Shown here piece after piece: positions 23,429 through 35,434 of a stretch of 64,000 bases of DNA. Within the stretch, counting starts at the first letter, position 1. Each line of letters opens with the position of its first letter. A program made the position numbers and the translations under genes. Below the pieces are notes generated by a model that made no database searches, was not told the origin of the DNA, and saw nothing but the letters and a program-made list of their open reading frames with translations. The stretch is from positions 4,526,001 through 4,590,000 of the forward strand of contig CM082587.2 in assembly GCA_040954595.2 (NCBI GenBank), read 5' to 3'. Source of the stretch: Balanoglossus misakiensis (lineage: Eukaryota; Hemichordata).

Positions 23429-26400
23429 TCACTCAAAAGACATCAAGTTGGCGGGAGTCTAAGAAAAGGAAAGAAATGAAAATATAATATTGTACTGAAT
23501 TTATTTTTGTGTTCTTGGTGTAAAAACTGAAGTTTTTCTGTCCCTCAATGTCTGTGGTAACTGTGGTGGTGGAACAACCATTGACAAGTCAATCACATTT
23601 ATAATTCACAGCAATAAACACTCACCTTTGGGCCAATATTTGCTTTACTCGCATCGTTCAACAGTTTAAACCACTGGTTGGCTTTCACCTGGCTCCCTGC
23701 CTTAAATCTGTACACATTACCTGTTGAATACGATACAGAAAAAAAATCAAGAAACTTTTCTCAAATTTTCTGAAATAGAAACTTACATGTAAATTTGTTT
23801 TCGAAATACTACTATATTAAAAAGTCACAATTTACCTTTTGAAGGATCTGTCATCTGAAAGATGTCATTGTGATGAATGTCTTCTGTTATCACTACCATC
23901 CACTCAACTATGGAGACTATTTTACACGCCGACGACTTGAAATCGTTTCTTTCTTGCCCCCGCAAATGCTTGGCCGCGTAGAACACCAGGTTCGTTCCCC
24001 AGAGTCCGACCCAAAACCTTGTCCATGCTGAAAACTGGGCAAGTGGAAAGAAAAGGTCAGAGGTTACAGTGACAATACGAAGAAATGCATGATGGGATGG
24101 GAGCATGGCGACCAGGGAATGTGATGATGCGATTAGCGATTATTCACTTACTGATGGCTTCTTTCCGTTTTTCAGCATGGTTTTCCTTTTAAGACAGCCT
24201 GCAATCAACATCAAAACAATGGTTTTTAGTTTAGACAGAAATGCAAAACTAAATTGTGTCTGCTTTCATACGATGTACAAAACGTTGTACTAATTGTGGC
24301 CACTGCACAAATTATTTTTTGGGGAAAAATCTTACCTTGCATGGAGAAGGAAGAATCTGACAGATCAGTATAAATAACTTCATCACTTGATATGGAAGAA
24401 CTGCAAAATTAATAAAAGAAAACAAATCTTTTATGCGAGGATAAAATGACTCCTTGACAAGAGTGTGCTAGTCAAAAGAGGATGTACAAATGTATTTTCT
24501 GTCTGCTTATCTCAACATAAAGCATAAAATCAACAATCTCTGAATGGATCTTGACCTACCAGTCAATTGGCCTCATTAGCATAGTATCTTGGTCATCACT
24601 GATGGTCGATACGGACCCATCGCTGCTTCCCCTGGACTGACCATTGATGGACATTTCTAGAGGGGTACCGGTATTTATTATTTGGAAATCTTCGAGTAGG
24701 CTGTCGTCTAGCAAATGTCTTGAACCGTTGCTTGTAGTCGTTGACGACGATGGCAAACTACAATGAGATTTAAAAAGAGCATAATTCAGTTGTTGCTGTG
24801 GTACCGGTACGGCATCAGCCCATGTCTGCAGGGTTTGTAGGTCTGCAGGCGTTTCCATTGTTTGCTCTAAACTCATTAAAAATTTGAACTCACCTGAAAG
24901 ATTCTGTGGGGATTGAGTGACAGAGAAAACTGAAAACAAAGGGAAGAGGAAGAAAATTGATATTTATTGGGACTGCCTTGTGACATGATTGGAAACGCAC
25001 ACTAAGTTATAGCATACCAGTTGAATGGTGAGCTAGCTGAACACTTACTTGGTACCCAAGCTCCTTGTTTTTCTGTGACCGGGTATAAACCTTGGAGCTG
25101 ACGGTGTCGAGGGTGTGGCTTTCCCTGCAACACGAGGTGATCCAGGCGACTCTGTATAGATAGGTGGAAAGTAAATCATCATTTTGCATTATATTAGCAC
25201 AGGCAAATGCCCTATAGTTTAATACTCTTATGATAGATGGAGGGTCAAAGGTGTATATAGTAAGGTTTTATGTTGTGAAAGGGAGTTGAGAAATAAAATA
25301 GATCAGTTTACCTGAGAGATCATCCTTTGATCGACACTCATAGTCATCGGGGGCAGTATCTGCTGGCTCAATTTTTAGAGACAAGCTGTGAAGAAATATC
25401 AGACATCACATTAGAGAAACACAAAATAATTTTTGGGAAATTGTTCAAAGAATGAAATTCTGCTCTCTATATTCATGAACCATGACCTCAACCACCGAGC
25501 CCACATTCATGGACCATAGCCGTGGTTCTTGACGATGAAATGTCAGGTCTAGTATGCATGGTGCTGAAGAGATTGAAACTCACTTGTAGTTGTCTTCTTC
25601 GACAAATTTTTGTAACTCCTCAATATATCTGACTGATTTGAGATAATTTTGTACGTGGCATAGCGTTGGCAAGTGTTCGTACGATGACTGTTGAAATTCA
25701 GCAATAATTCTGCAAATGTTGTTCATCTGGGGGAAAAATATTGTAAAATTCACTCTCTTATTGCAAGCGTCCTCAAAACTTGACTACACATACATACACA
25801 CATCATCATTGTATAAAAAAAATAGATTTGGAGATTCTTGTACTGCTCAAAGGTCGAGAGAGGATGCATAGTGACACACTTTCACTGACCATACCAAAGT
25901 AACGTTATGAAGCGTACAGTTCATGATTGAAATAATCAACACATGAGGGCACTCTCCACAATCAACATTACAGAATGATCAGGAGAAGTCAGAGAGACAG
26001 CGATGAGTTATAGAATCTAGAAGTGTGTTGAATTGCTTTACCTGTAATAACCTCTGCTCACTCTCCAAACCCCCTGAATGTGGATGAGCAACATCTATGT
26101 AAATCAAGTCTTGTAAATACATGCCTGCAAATGACACAAGAATGAACATACGTGTTAGAACCTTTCATGTTAACCCTTTGAACACTGACCCTCACGGAGA
26201 CCTATGATGTCTGACTTACCTAAATAAGGTATACATGGAAGCCTCACGGTATTCATGTGTTCACGTAATTTCTCTCGGTTATTGTCTTCCGACATCACCT
26301 CGGCTAATTTCTCAAAGGTCTGTCTTTCTTTCCTGTGTAAAAGCTGAGAGAAATGATACACTACTTTAGAATGCAAAGTAATGTAATGTCTGTAGTGTAG

Positions 26401-29400
26401 TGTAGTGTAGTGTAGTGTAGTGTAGTGTAGTGTAGTGTAGTGTAGTGTAGTGTAAGATATTGTGATGTATATGTCAATTATTTCTTGCTGTCCAATATGA
26501 AACTTCTTTTGAGTAAAATGTAATCTGAAATACCCTGTATCTGCCACAATGACACCTACTAAGACTCTACGGTTCTGTGTGTCTCACTAGTTATTGAAAG
26601 ACCCCACACGGCTTGCAAATTTCCCCCCAGGGGGCAAATTATCGGTGGATCTCAGTATTTTAATACATGTACTTATAACCCATAATCCGCAGTAATGGAA
26701 AATAATGATGTTGTACTCACTCCCCAGGTCTTGATGAGCCGGAAGATCGGCGCACTCTGGAGGGCCGAGACCACCGCCATCAGCGCATGGTAATTGTTCA
26801 GCTCAAAGAGTTTCTTGGCGATCTTCACGAAGTGTCCGAGCACCTCTGCCCGGATCTTCAGTGTCTGCGCCGTGAGGATTTCTTTGACCACCCAGAAGCT
26901 CACCTGGAGATAAACACAAAGATTGACAAAATGATTTCACCCAGGGCCAGGACGGAAACTTATCAATGGCACGTAAATATGATTATACAAATCAATGACA
27001 CATGAAATCGGCTCGCGAGATGAGCACGTTGTATACTCACATGGTTGAATCTTCTTGTAAAGGCCACGATATTCGGCGCCAGCTTGTGTTTATCTTTACT
27101 GGACCAGGCGCAGCTTGTGAGCTCCTGAAAATACACGGTATAATTCACCCTCAGATAAATACCCAGCTGAATTATTCATCCCAAAATTACAAGACTACAA
27201 AATTGATCCCTATCAGGATTGGCATCGGTTTGTAAGATTCATCGATGTGAATCGATATACCTTTCATGCCACATTAAATCTTCTGATGCCCTAAACTGTG
27301 ACAGGCACGTTTTCTGAAGACGTAGAACTTTGTTCAATATTACAGAAAAATTAACATCTCTGAACTTTTCCCAAAAGTTGTTTGGCTTTAGCCTCTGGTG
27401 CAGAACACTCTACATTCTCAGAACTGAGTCACGCCATTAAATTGAAAAATCAAAAGGGATAAAATCTGAGTCAGTGTGCTTCCCTCTGAGCACACTGCGA
27501 TGCTCTTTGTCGGAAGATTTTCAGTCACTTTCTCTCAGGGTGTTTCTTTCACTTGAGTGCACACTGATTTGCTTCGCGAAAAAATCCCCACGAATTCACT
27601 GCACACTGAATTCGCCGAGAACTCCCTCGCATACATGTACAGTATTTTGAGAAGGCACCCCCGAAATTGAATCAAGTCGGCAGTTTTACATCTTAGAAAC
27701 AGCCGACTAAAATATCCAGTTCTTCCTTATGATTCAAATGCACACGGTAAAAAAATATAACTCTAACGCGATTATAAAACCTCACTTGCATGGAGAGATT
27801 ATTCAACCTGACAAAAAGGATTACCAGTCTTACTGGTTTGTTTATTTCACACTTTCTCATAAACCCCACAGATTTGAATTGATAATACTCTGTAAGTCTC
27901 CTAAGCAGTGGGCCGTGTTAATGTGTTCCCTGGGGGTGCCTTGTTACCTCTAAGGACAAAACTGAGTGCAGGTAAGATTTGCAGCGGCAAGGGGAGAATT
28001 TTTTTCCATAAAGGTAGTCGGCAAATAGAAATGATCGAGAACGCATTTTGACAGCAGTTTTGCATTCGAGAGACGATTTTCGGATAATTTTTTTTGTAGT
28101 ATACATTGTACATGCATGCGCAAATACATAAGACTCGGACATTGAATAATAGTGAGATTTTTTATTCTTTTTATACGGGAACCACCTGGATATGAATTGT
28201 CAAACCTACCTCTGGTCGTATGGCCTTGAAGACGGGAATATCCGCGAGTGATATCTGGCTCTGAAATCAATAATCGACACTTTATCCGTTATCCACGCTC
28301 ACTGAATGACACATCTGTAGTGACAGAAGAGTAAGGCCTTTCTAAACACCGACTGACGCCTGCCTAGATGAAACTCTCAAAGCAAGTCAATACTGTTTCT
28401 GGTTGACGAAGCATAAACTGAGTCAGACCTTCACATTACCTGAAGTTGAAGTGCTTTTTGCGCATCAGGGAATGATCAGATACTACTTATTTTCAAATTA
28501 GTAAGGCCATGGTGCACATCACGGTAAATGAAATCTTTTATGTTATTTTTATTAAACTTGGGAAAGGTAACGCCTAGCCCAAAAAGAAAAACAAATCTGT
28601 ACAGGGTGCTTTAACCTGTTATCACAATCATGACAGTACAACCCAATTGTTTGCATGATTTCGGCCATTTTGGGTCAAAGGTCAAATTAAAAGAAAATGC
28701 GATGTTTCAGTGTGTAAATGGGGTAGGTGAACTTACAGCAAAGTCATCTGGGGTAACTCTGAGCATATCAAACACGACGGCATCGTAACTCTTCATTCTG
28801 GGCAGTGTCCATCGACTGTCCAGGGAATCCTGGCTGCCATGATCCTGTAGAACAAAAAAAAAAATACTGTGGTGGTATAATTGTAATCAATAAAATTACT
28901 GCCAGTAATATTTTTGATCTAATGATCTAATGTTTGGCCGTTACTTTTTAAGTTTTGAAATGAAATAATGAACTTGAAAATCAAAGTCATTCCATAAAGA
29001 TTACTGGAAGATCAATACATGTTCAGCTCTTCTCAGAATGTTTGGGGGAAATGAAAACGTCTCCATCCAGCCGAAATACACGGTCCGTCACTCTGCGCAT
29101 ATGTTACATTTGTACCACACACACACTGTACGTCACACGAACACCATAATTCATGTAACGATTTGTCGGAGTGGTTACGCACAGCCAGTAAAGGTGAATT
29201 CCATTTTTATCCCTCGGATAATAAGCCCACACATCGTGGTAGCTTAGCAGCTACAGCAAAGTGATGGGTTTGACACCACCAAGTCTGGTATTCTCGAGCG
29301 CAGAGACATAAATGTGTCAGTCCATTGTGTGAAGCCACACAACACGATCATGTACGTGCGATTCCCCCGTGTGCCTTGAAAGCATCAGAACAATCACCCG

Positions 29401-30638
29401 TACCTTGAAATTTCCTGCGTTCGCTTGGGAAATGATCAGGCAAGACATTTTGCAGTTGGTACACAGCCAAACTACGGGTAAATTCCTAAGAGATGATGGC
29501 TGTTTTTTTTTGTCGTTCTCTCACTCCAATAGTGGTGTGCCGAACAAAAGCACCAGTCCAGCTTGAAAATGGGCCACAATCAGCTGCCTTTTGTTGAAAC
29601 TGTTCATTACCACCAACAACTGTTTACATATCTACTTAATAATAGGGTTCATATCACGTTTGTATACAATTATACAAGTTGCCCCTACAAGACTTCACAC
29701 AATTCTGCAATCCTGTTTACAAGTTAACTGAGGATATAGCCGATGGCCTTGTTAGAAATATTTCGCAGTTATCTGCCATAAGTTAAATTTTTATCAGAAA
29801 AAAATTCAGGATGACCTTCAGAAAGGTGTTATCTTTCTCTGAAAGGCCATAAAAGGGTCAATCAATGCATTATATTCAGTGCTAAAGTTCACTCAAAATC
29901 AAATATGAAAATTGTTTGTTTTTTTCAGGTCAAAGTTTTTCGGGTGCGTCATTCACAATCAAGAGATACTGCACTGAGTGAAAATTGACAAGTAGGTGAT
30001 TATTGATGTGTGGTTTAGTTTTTATAATTTCTTACATCATTGTCCACTAGCCATGTTCTGAATAGAACATCACCGTTCTATTACTGTCAGTAAGGACTGA
30101 TTTTCTGGTCCCAGAGGTGTCCCTATCCTAGACAGGTTTCACTGTATACACATTAGAGCAAGTCAGCCGTGCGTAAATCTACATTCACATCTCAATGAGG
30201 GAAAGCATGTGGGCTGAGTAAAAATGCGTGGGCACGCTTTGAAATTGTCAGGACAAGGACACAGATGCACTGAAAGATAGATTTAATAATAATACAATGA
30301 AATGTTTCCGGTTGTGATGTTGTGGAGCGTAAACTGGAAATTATTGCGTTGTATGACAGCCACACTCATTTATGACCTGATCGATCAACAGCTGAATATC
30401 CGTAAGTGTCGGCAAAGCGGAGGAGAGATGAGATTGCTTACAGGGAAAGTATCTGATGGACTGCCACACTGCATTAGCGACCATCTTCAACTGACAGCCG
30501 ACAACAACTACACACAGAAGACACGACAACCGAGAACAACCAAACACTCACCTCTGTCACCACCATCTTGGGCGTTGTTGGTCGAACGTCGTCATCTTCT
30601 GATCTCTCATGTCTGAGTGGCTTATGAGGCTGATTCAT
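23429..30638 (-). CDS. RALGPS: Ral guanine nucleotide exchange factor with PH domain (RalGPS1/2 orthologue)
   Basis: Seventeen exons: 30638-30552, 28844-28737, 28260-28210, 27124-27041, 26903-26721, 26343-26220, 26124-26042, 25726-25584, 25385-25312, 25151-25049, 24929-24894, 24757-24560, 24400-24336, 24198-24152, 24034-23836, 23720-23626, 23458-23429; 1710 nt, 569 residues (human RalGPS1 557, RalGPS2 583). It activates RalA/RalB by GDP release and is recruited to membranes by its PH domain. A CDC25-type RasGEF domain spans about residues 48-280: [113 protein letters not shown] proline-containing linker (about 315-345) corresponds to the SH3-binding region; [12 protein letters not shown] is a conserved linker block. 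The PH domain is about 446-560 ([49 protein letters not shown]) and the tail is PANLMSFE. Vertebrates have two paralogues; this appears to be the single ancestral gene. No REM domain is seen, as usual for RalGPS. Confidence 0.95.
26391..26454. repeat. (TGTAG)n pentanucleotide microsatellite in RALGPS
   Basis: About 12-13 perfect tandem copies of TGTAG, about 50 bp from the acceptor side of exon 6 in intron 5. On the minus strand it reads as a repeated Tyr-Thr-Thr-Leu-His frame, which is an artefact of the repeat joined to a real exon. Confidence 0.95.
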
Positions 30639-31121
30639 TGCACCTAGAGAAACAAAGGAAAACATTTTTCCTTTTTCAATTCCCAAACAATCTCATCCAC
30701 AGGATGATGCGAGTATAGTGTACACTGATTTCTACTGTTCACAATGGTACAATAACAATGAATATTAGGAAGATGTATGACTGCACTTCCATGGAAACAG
30801 GTATAAGAAACCTAAATAATGTAAAATGTGTTTTATGCTGGTAACAATAGGAAACATTACAAGTAATGTAGTAATAATATTTTAAACATATTCGACATAT
30901 TTTGTGTTTGAATAATTAATCACTGTTTATACCACATGTCCATTGTAACCATATATTTGTCTTTTATAAACTGACATCTGAAACAGTAAAATCCAATTTT
31001 CTTTCTTTAGACTCGAAATCAGTGAACACACTGGTTCTTTCACTTACATGTTACAATGTAATCACACCAACAGACCCCACTTAGAGAAAAATTACTTAAA
31101 ATATTAAAGTAGAAATCTCAC

Positions 31122-31134
31122 CGAGCTTTCCCAT
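31122..31134 (-). CDS. Candidate alternative first coding exon of RALGPS (MGKL...)
   Basis: Minus-strand ATG GGA AAG CTC G followed by a consensus donor GTGAGA. Its phase-1 end joins in frame to the exon that begins at 30643 (GT GCA ATG AAT...), giving [13 protein letters not shown] and a 575-residue protein. The acceptor at 30644-30645 shows that some upstream exon must exist. Phase agreement is seen; use of this exon is inferred. Confidence 0.4.
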
Positions 31135-32239
31135 AGCGTAGCTGTCGCGACACAGTGCAGGGATGGAATTTTGTACGATTATGGTATGTCAAATCGTTTA
31201 TGCCCACACAAACACAGCCTGGGATAACTTTTCATCTAATTTTACATCAGGCGTGTATGAGTCATCCAAATTAGCCACAGACAGTCGGACAAACTTTTTC
31301 TGACGGAATCAATCAGTGTTTCAAAATGTACGACGTGCATCACTATTGGGCAGTACTTCACCCACACTCTCTCTCTCTCTCTCCAAATGTAACAGCTGGA
31401 CGCAAAACCCATCTACATAACAATGTTCATAAAAATAGTATCAACATCTCCCTGACTGTATTAGGAATTTCCATATTTTCACAATCTGTCCTTGTACACA
31501 GTGACGCACACATCCGGTTGGTAATGCCTTTACATGTACGTCTGTTAAAATCATACACATAAATTTTTTCTGATATGACATGTAGATATAACAATCACAA
31601 CAACTGGTTTTCTCATTATGTTTAGTAAGAAGTCCCACCAGGCATTTCAGCATAATCCATAATTTACCTTTTAACATTGTAATAATAAATATAAATAATA
31701 TTTGAAAATTCACATTTATTACTGCAAAATTTTATTAATTATACAATTCATGTTCAGTAATGTTGTTTTGTACAATTTCAGAGTCCCTTACTTTGGTACT
31801 ACGCAACGCAAAATAATAGTACTGTAGAAAAGACATGTTATACATGTATTTAGAATAGAATAACATAGAATAAATGGAGGCTCATGTACTTGTGAAAAGA
31901 AACATAAACAGAGGCTCATGTACAAAGGACTGTGTGCAGACAAGAACACAAAACAGGGCCATACTAGACTGATACACAAAAACAGACCCAGTATTCTTGA
32001 ATAGAGTGATCTATTTATGGCAAAACAGGCAACGACTAACATTGTTAAAATAAGCCATTTGCAATCCTTTCAATGAAGGCTATTACAGTGCAAATTGTTT
32101 TTCTGTCATAAGTGGGTGTGTTTATATTGTAGGATAGAACTGATCTCTGTGTACATGCGTCTCCACACGTCAGTGCATGATACTGGCCCTGTACACAAAC
32201 AGTGTTGGCCGTGTGGGGGTGGAATAAATTAGTGTGACT

Positions 32240-32253
32240 GTTGCCATATCAAC
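32240..32253. promoter_or_regulatory. X-box-like palindrome GTTGCCATATCAAC
   Basis: RFX-type dyad with a slightly altered centre, in the RALGPS 5' region. Seen directly; function is inferred only from the motif. Confidence 0.35.
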
Positions 32254-32595
32254 AGTATCATATGACACTTAGCGTGATAAGCGATGGCGTGAACTTGACA
32301 GTCTGAGTGAGTATGTGCTATTTGGAAGGGTTGTGTTCCTGTTTCTGTTCCTGTTACTAACACATTGCTGTTGCAACAACTGAAGTAGTTATTGTTTGCA
32401 GGGTATGTGTTACTTCTTTTTTAGACAGATCATTTTCACCTGGACTTAAAATGAAAGAGGACTTGCAAATTGACAGACATGGGGCTACGGTTTTGCATGG
32501 AGGAAGTCACAAGTTCCGGAGAGGAACCTGGGCTCTATAGATCACCGCTGGACTACATTATGAATGCTGAAAAAAACACTGCAGCCTAAACTGAC

Positions 32596-32704
32596 CTCTG
32601 AAGAGATCCAGCAAGTCGTTGCAGCTTCGACTCATCCGGCGCTTCTCGTTGTGGCCCCATGCCTTGGCTCTCTGGAAATATCCCGTTTCTGGTACAGCCA
32701 GCAT
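32596..32704 (-). CDS. Candidate alternative first coding exon of RALGPS (36 codons)
   Basis: An open minus-strand stretch from the ATG at 32704 runs through ETGYFQRAKAWGHNEKRR and then MSRSCNDLLDLFR to a good donor, CAGAG/GTCAGT, ending in phase 1. It therefore joins in frame to the exon starting at 30643, adding an N-terminal basic and polar extension. The base composition is richer in GC than the surroundings, as for other exons here. I do not recognise the peptide, and no other gene claims it. The frame stays open upstream of the ATG, so the exon could be longer. Confidence 0.4.
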
Positions 32705-34022
32705 GTTTACCCCATGCAAGAATCTATACTGCAGATATTTACCACCGCAATGCAGAGCGAGCAGCGAACTAGAGCTGGAACGCAAGACCGACTGACACTT
32801 CCATAGGGAACTGGCTCTGACAACAGCCAGCCACTTCCTACTTTGTCAACACGATTTACACAAAGAGCAAATAAACAACAATTAGGCTGACTCATAGGCC
32901 TTTTTGGAATAGACTGGGGACTTTGGAATCGTCAAGAACAAATAACACTAGGCGGCCCAGCTCACCTTGACAACGCTGTTGACAGTCAGATGGTCTTACT
33001 CTCCGAGAGGTCACCGCCGAGGTCACGTATTCTGCTTAAAATACTTCTTTAATCTTTTGGAAGATATCAATTTCAGAGGATAAATAGATGACAACTTGAC
33101 ACTTGGCCTGAAGATATGGTGTCAAGATGAATACTGTGGGTGATACATGTATACCAGTGTGCCACGGGCAATTTCAAAACTCAATTGACTGAATCTCAAT
33201 GAATGGGCTCGATGGAATGAATGGAAAGACATGGGGTCGGAAACTACAAAAGCCTTGCTTTTTTAACATACACGCTTACCTGAAGATAGATTGAATTTGA
33301 CATTTATGATGGGGCGCTTATATTACTTCATTTGGAGCCAATATTTCAACTGCCGGTAAAACAATCTTATGAGTCAATCGAAGACCGCAATTTCCGGAGA
33401 AGTTTGGATGTTAATTCCATACCACTTTACTAGTTAATTGCTCAATTTTCCAGATGTTATTCCGTTGAAATTAAATGGTATATTTAGAGGAAGGCCCTAG
33501 GAATTGCTCTCGATAAAAAAATTGTTTGATTATGTTTTAATTCTGGGAGTACCTGACCGTCAAACAGCCAGTGATCTAAACTGACCACACGTGGCTTGAG
33601 ATTTATGACCACTCCCAAGTCCCAAACAGAATATGCCTAAACTACGCGGAGCAGAGTTTACAACTGCATGTGTAGAATGTGACACTAATAATATTTAAAG
33701 GACCAGTGGCCAGGGTACATGGGGGGATAAGTACCGGACAATTCAAGCCTATACCGTGGTGCTCAGTCGTGGGGCTGGATTGCCGCTCTGGAATTTGGGG
33801 TCATCGATCGCGTTAACAGAGAAGGAATGCAAACATACTTGACACTCGCAGAACTGCTGCCAGCTGCCACATTTATTTCACTGCTTCTTGTACGGGTATG
33901 TCCTAAATTGAGGGTCCAGCCCATGTGGGTCTGTCCACTAAGATAAAACACAAATGTGTCCAATTCACAGTAGTTTGGTTGGACCACATTGATCAGCTGT
34001 CCTTGCCTCTAAAATTTCTCTC

Positions 34023-34048
34023 TGCACAAACACACACACACACACACA
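34023..34048. repeat. (CA)n microsatellite
   Basis: About eleven near-perfect CA units in the RALGPS 5' region. Confidence 0.8.
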
Positions 34049-35412
34049 AACATCTCATCTCGAGAGCTGATATCTGACGAATCACTTCAGCAGCTAGTTA
34101 CAGGGCCAGCACTTACCTCCAGAGAAATCGCAGAATAATTCAATGCTGCGAGGCAGACAAGCCTGCTTTGCTCGGTGATGTGATTTGAAAATTATGCCGT
34201 CAAAATAGCAGCAAGATGAATAAACTGACAAGGAAATGGGATATTAATGACTCTTGACTCAGACTCCACAGGGAACATCTCAAGGAAAAGGGGAAAAAGT
34301 GCTAATCCTTCCTACTTCCTGGACCTCTATTGGGCACAGTTCAAATATTTAACATCTCGCACAGCCTTTAACTGTCACCACTGGCAATATGGATGACTCC
34401 CTCTCCTCCAAATATTGCCAGAGGTTACCACTCTTGTCGGGATTAAACCTAACCCTCTCCACATCTTCTCCAATCTCAATTAATCCATTTTAATACCCAA
34501 TCCTAGCCTTCTGGCTCCCCATTTGACTCATACAGACCCCTCTCCTAACCCCCTCCCCACCTCTACAGCATAAACAACAGAAATTTCTCACCTGAGCTCT
34601 TGGGAACTGCATCACAGCTTCATCACAACAATGCTACTCCGACGACATGCAGCGTGTGTACCCGGTGTGTACGTGTACGTGCAACCAGAATTTCGCAGTG
34701 GCAATATCTCTCACACCCTGGAAAGAAATGCGAGAAAGGTTTAAATGGCAGGAGACTACACCCACCGGTACATGTACTTTTTCATGACCCGTTTACTTTC
34801 ACCTCCTCGAAGGATAAGTATGCGGGTACTTTTTTTCTTTTGCCTGTTGGCCAAATATGACTGAAGTGAAATTTTCCCTCCCACTCACCTTTCACTATCA
34901 ATGAAAAGATTCAATTTTCATATGTCACAGAGACACACATACAAAATAAAAGAAGCCATGAAACTGATCCACATAGAGAGAACCTCGGCAACAAGAAAAT
35001 GATGTCAACGTAACAGACATGCACACAGATGAGACGGAAGCCGCTGTTGCCGGACAATACTTAAAGAGGACCCCGGCAGATCAGGAAGTGAGGTCACGTA
35101 GAAAGTGAAACATGCATGCCAGCCAGCCAGCCACAGTCAGCACTGGGGCATTCTCTTTAACCAGGGCTCCCTGCCAATTTCCTTCCAGTTAATTTGGCAA
35201 CGAAAAATACCCCCACGTAATGAGTCTCGGAAATGAGTGAAGTAGACTCAATTGCACAGATGATCACTGAGAATTATGCTTTCCAAGCTCTGCACCTAAT
35301 TTCTGTAAGGTTAGGTGTTGCATTCTCACCATAGACTGGCCTCTTCAGGCCCAGGACAAATTACTTGTTTCCGTATATGTTTGTTTCAGCTCTGACATCA
35401 TCAACACTGTTA

Positions 35413-35434
35413 CGAGTGAGTGAGTGAGTGAGTG
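35413..35434. repeat. (GAGT)n microsatellite
   Basis: Five tandem GAGT/GTGA units. Confidence 0.8.

Noticed and set aside
24556-24939. RALGPS exons 11-12 as one continuous 127-residue exon
   Set aside because: Splitting at the good donor at 24894 and acceptor at 24758 keeps phase and joins to the conserved [10 protein letters not shown] block; the unsplit frame differs from the phase set by exon 10. An intron-retained isoform cannot be excluded.
26170-26547. 125-residue minus-strand frame with repeated YTTLH
   Set aside because: Only the part corresponding to exon 6 (26220-26343) is real; the rest is the translated TGTAG microsatellite.
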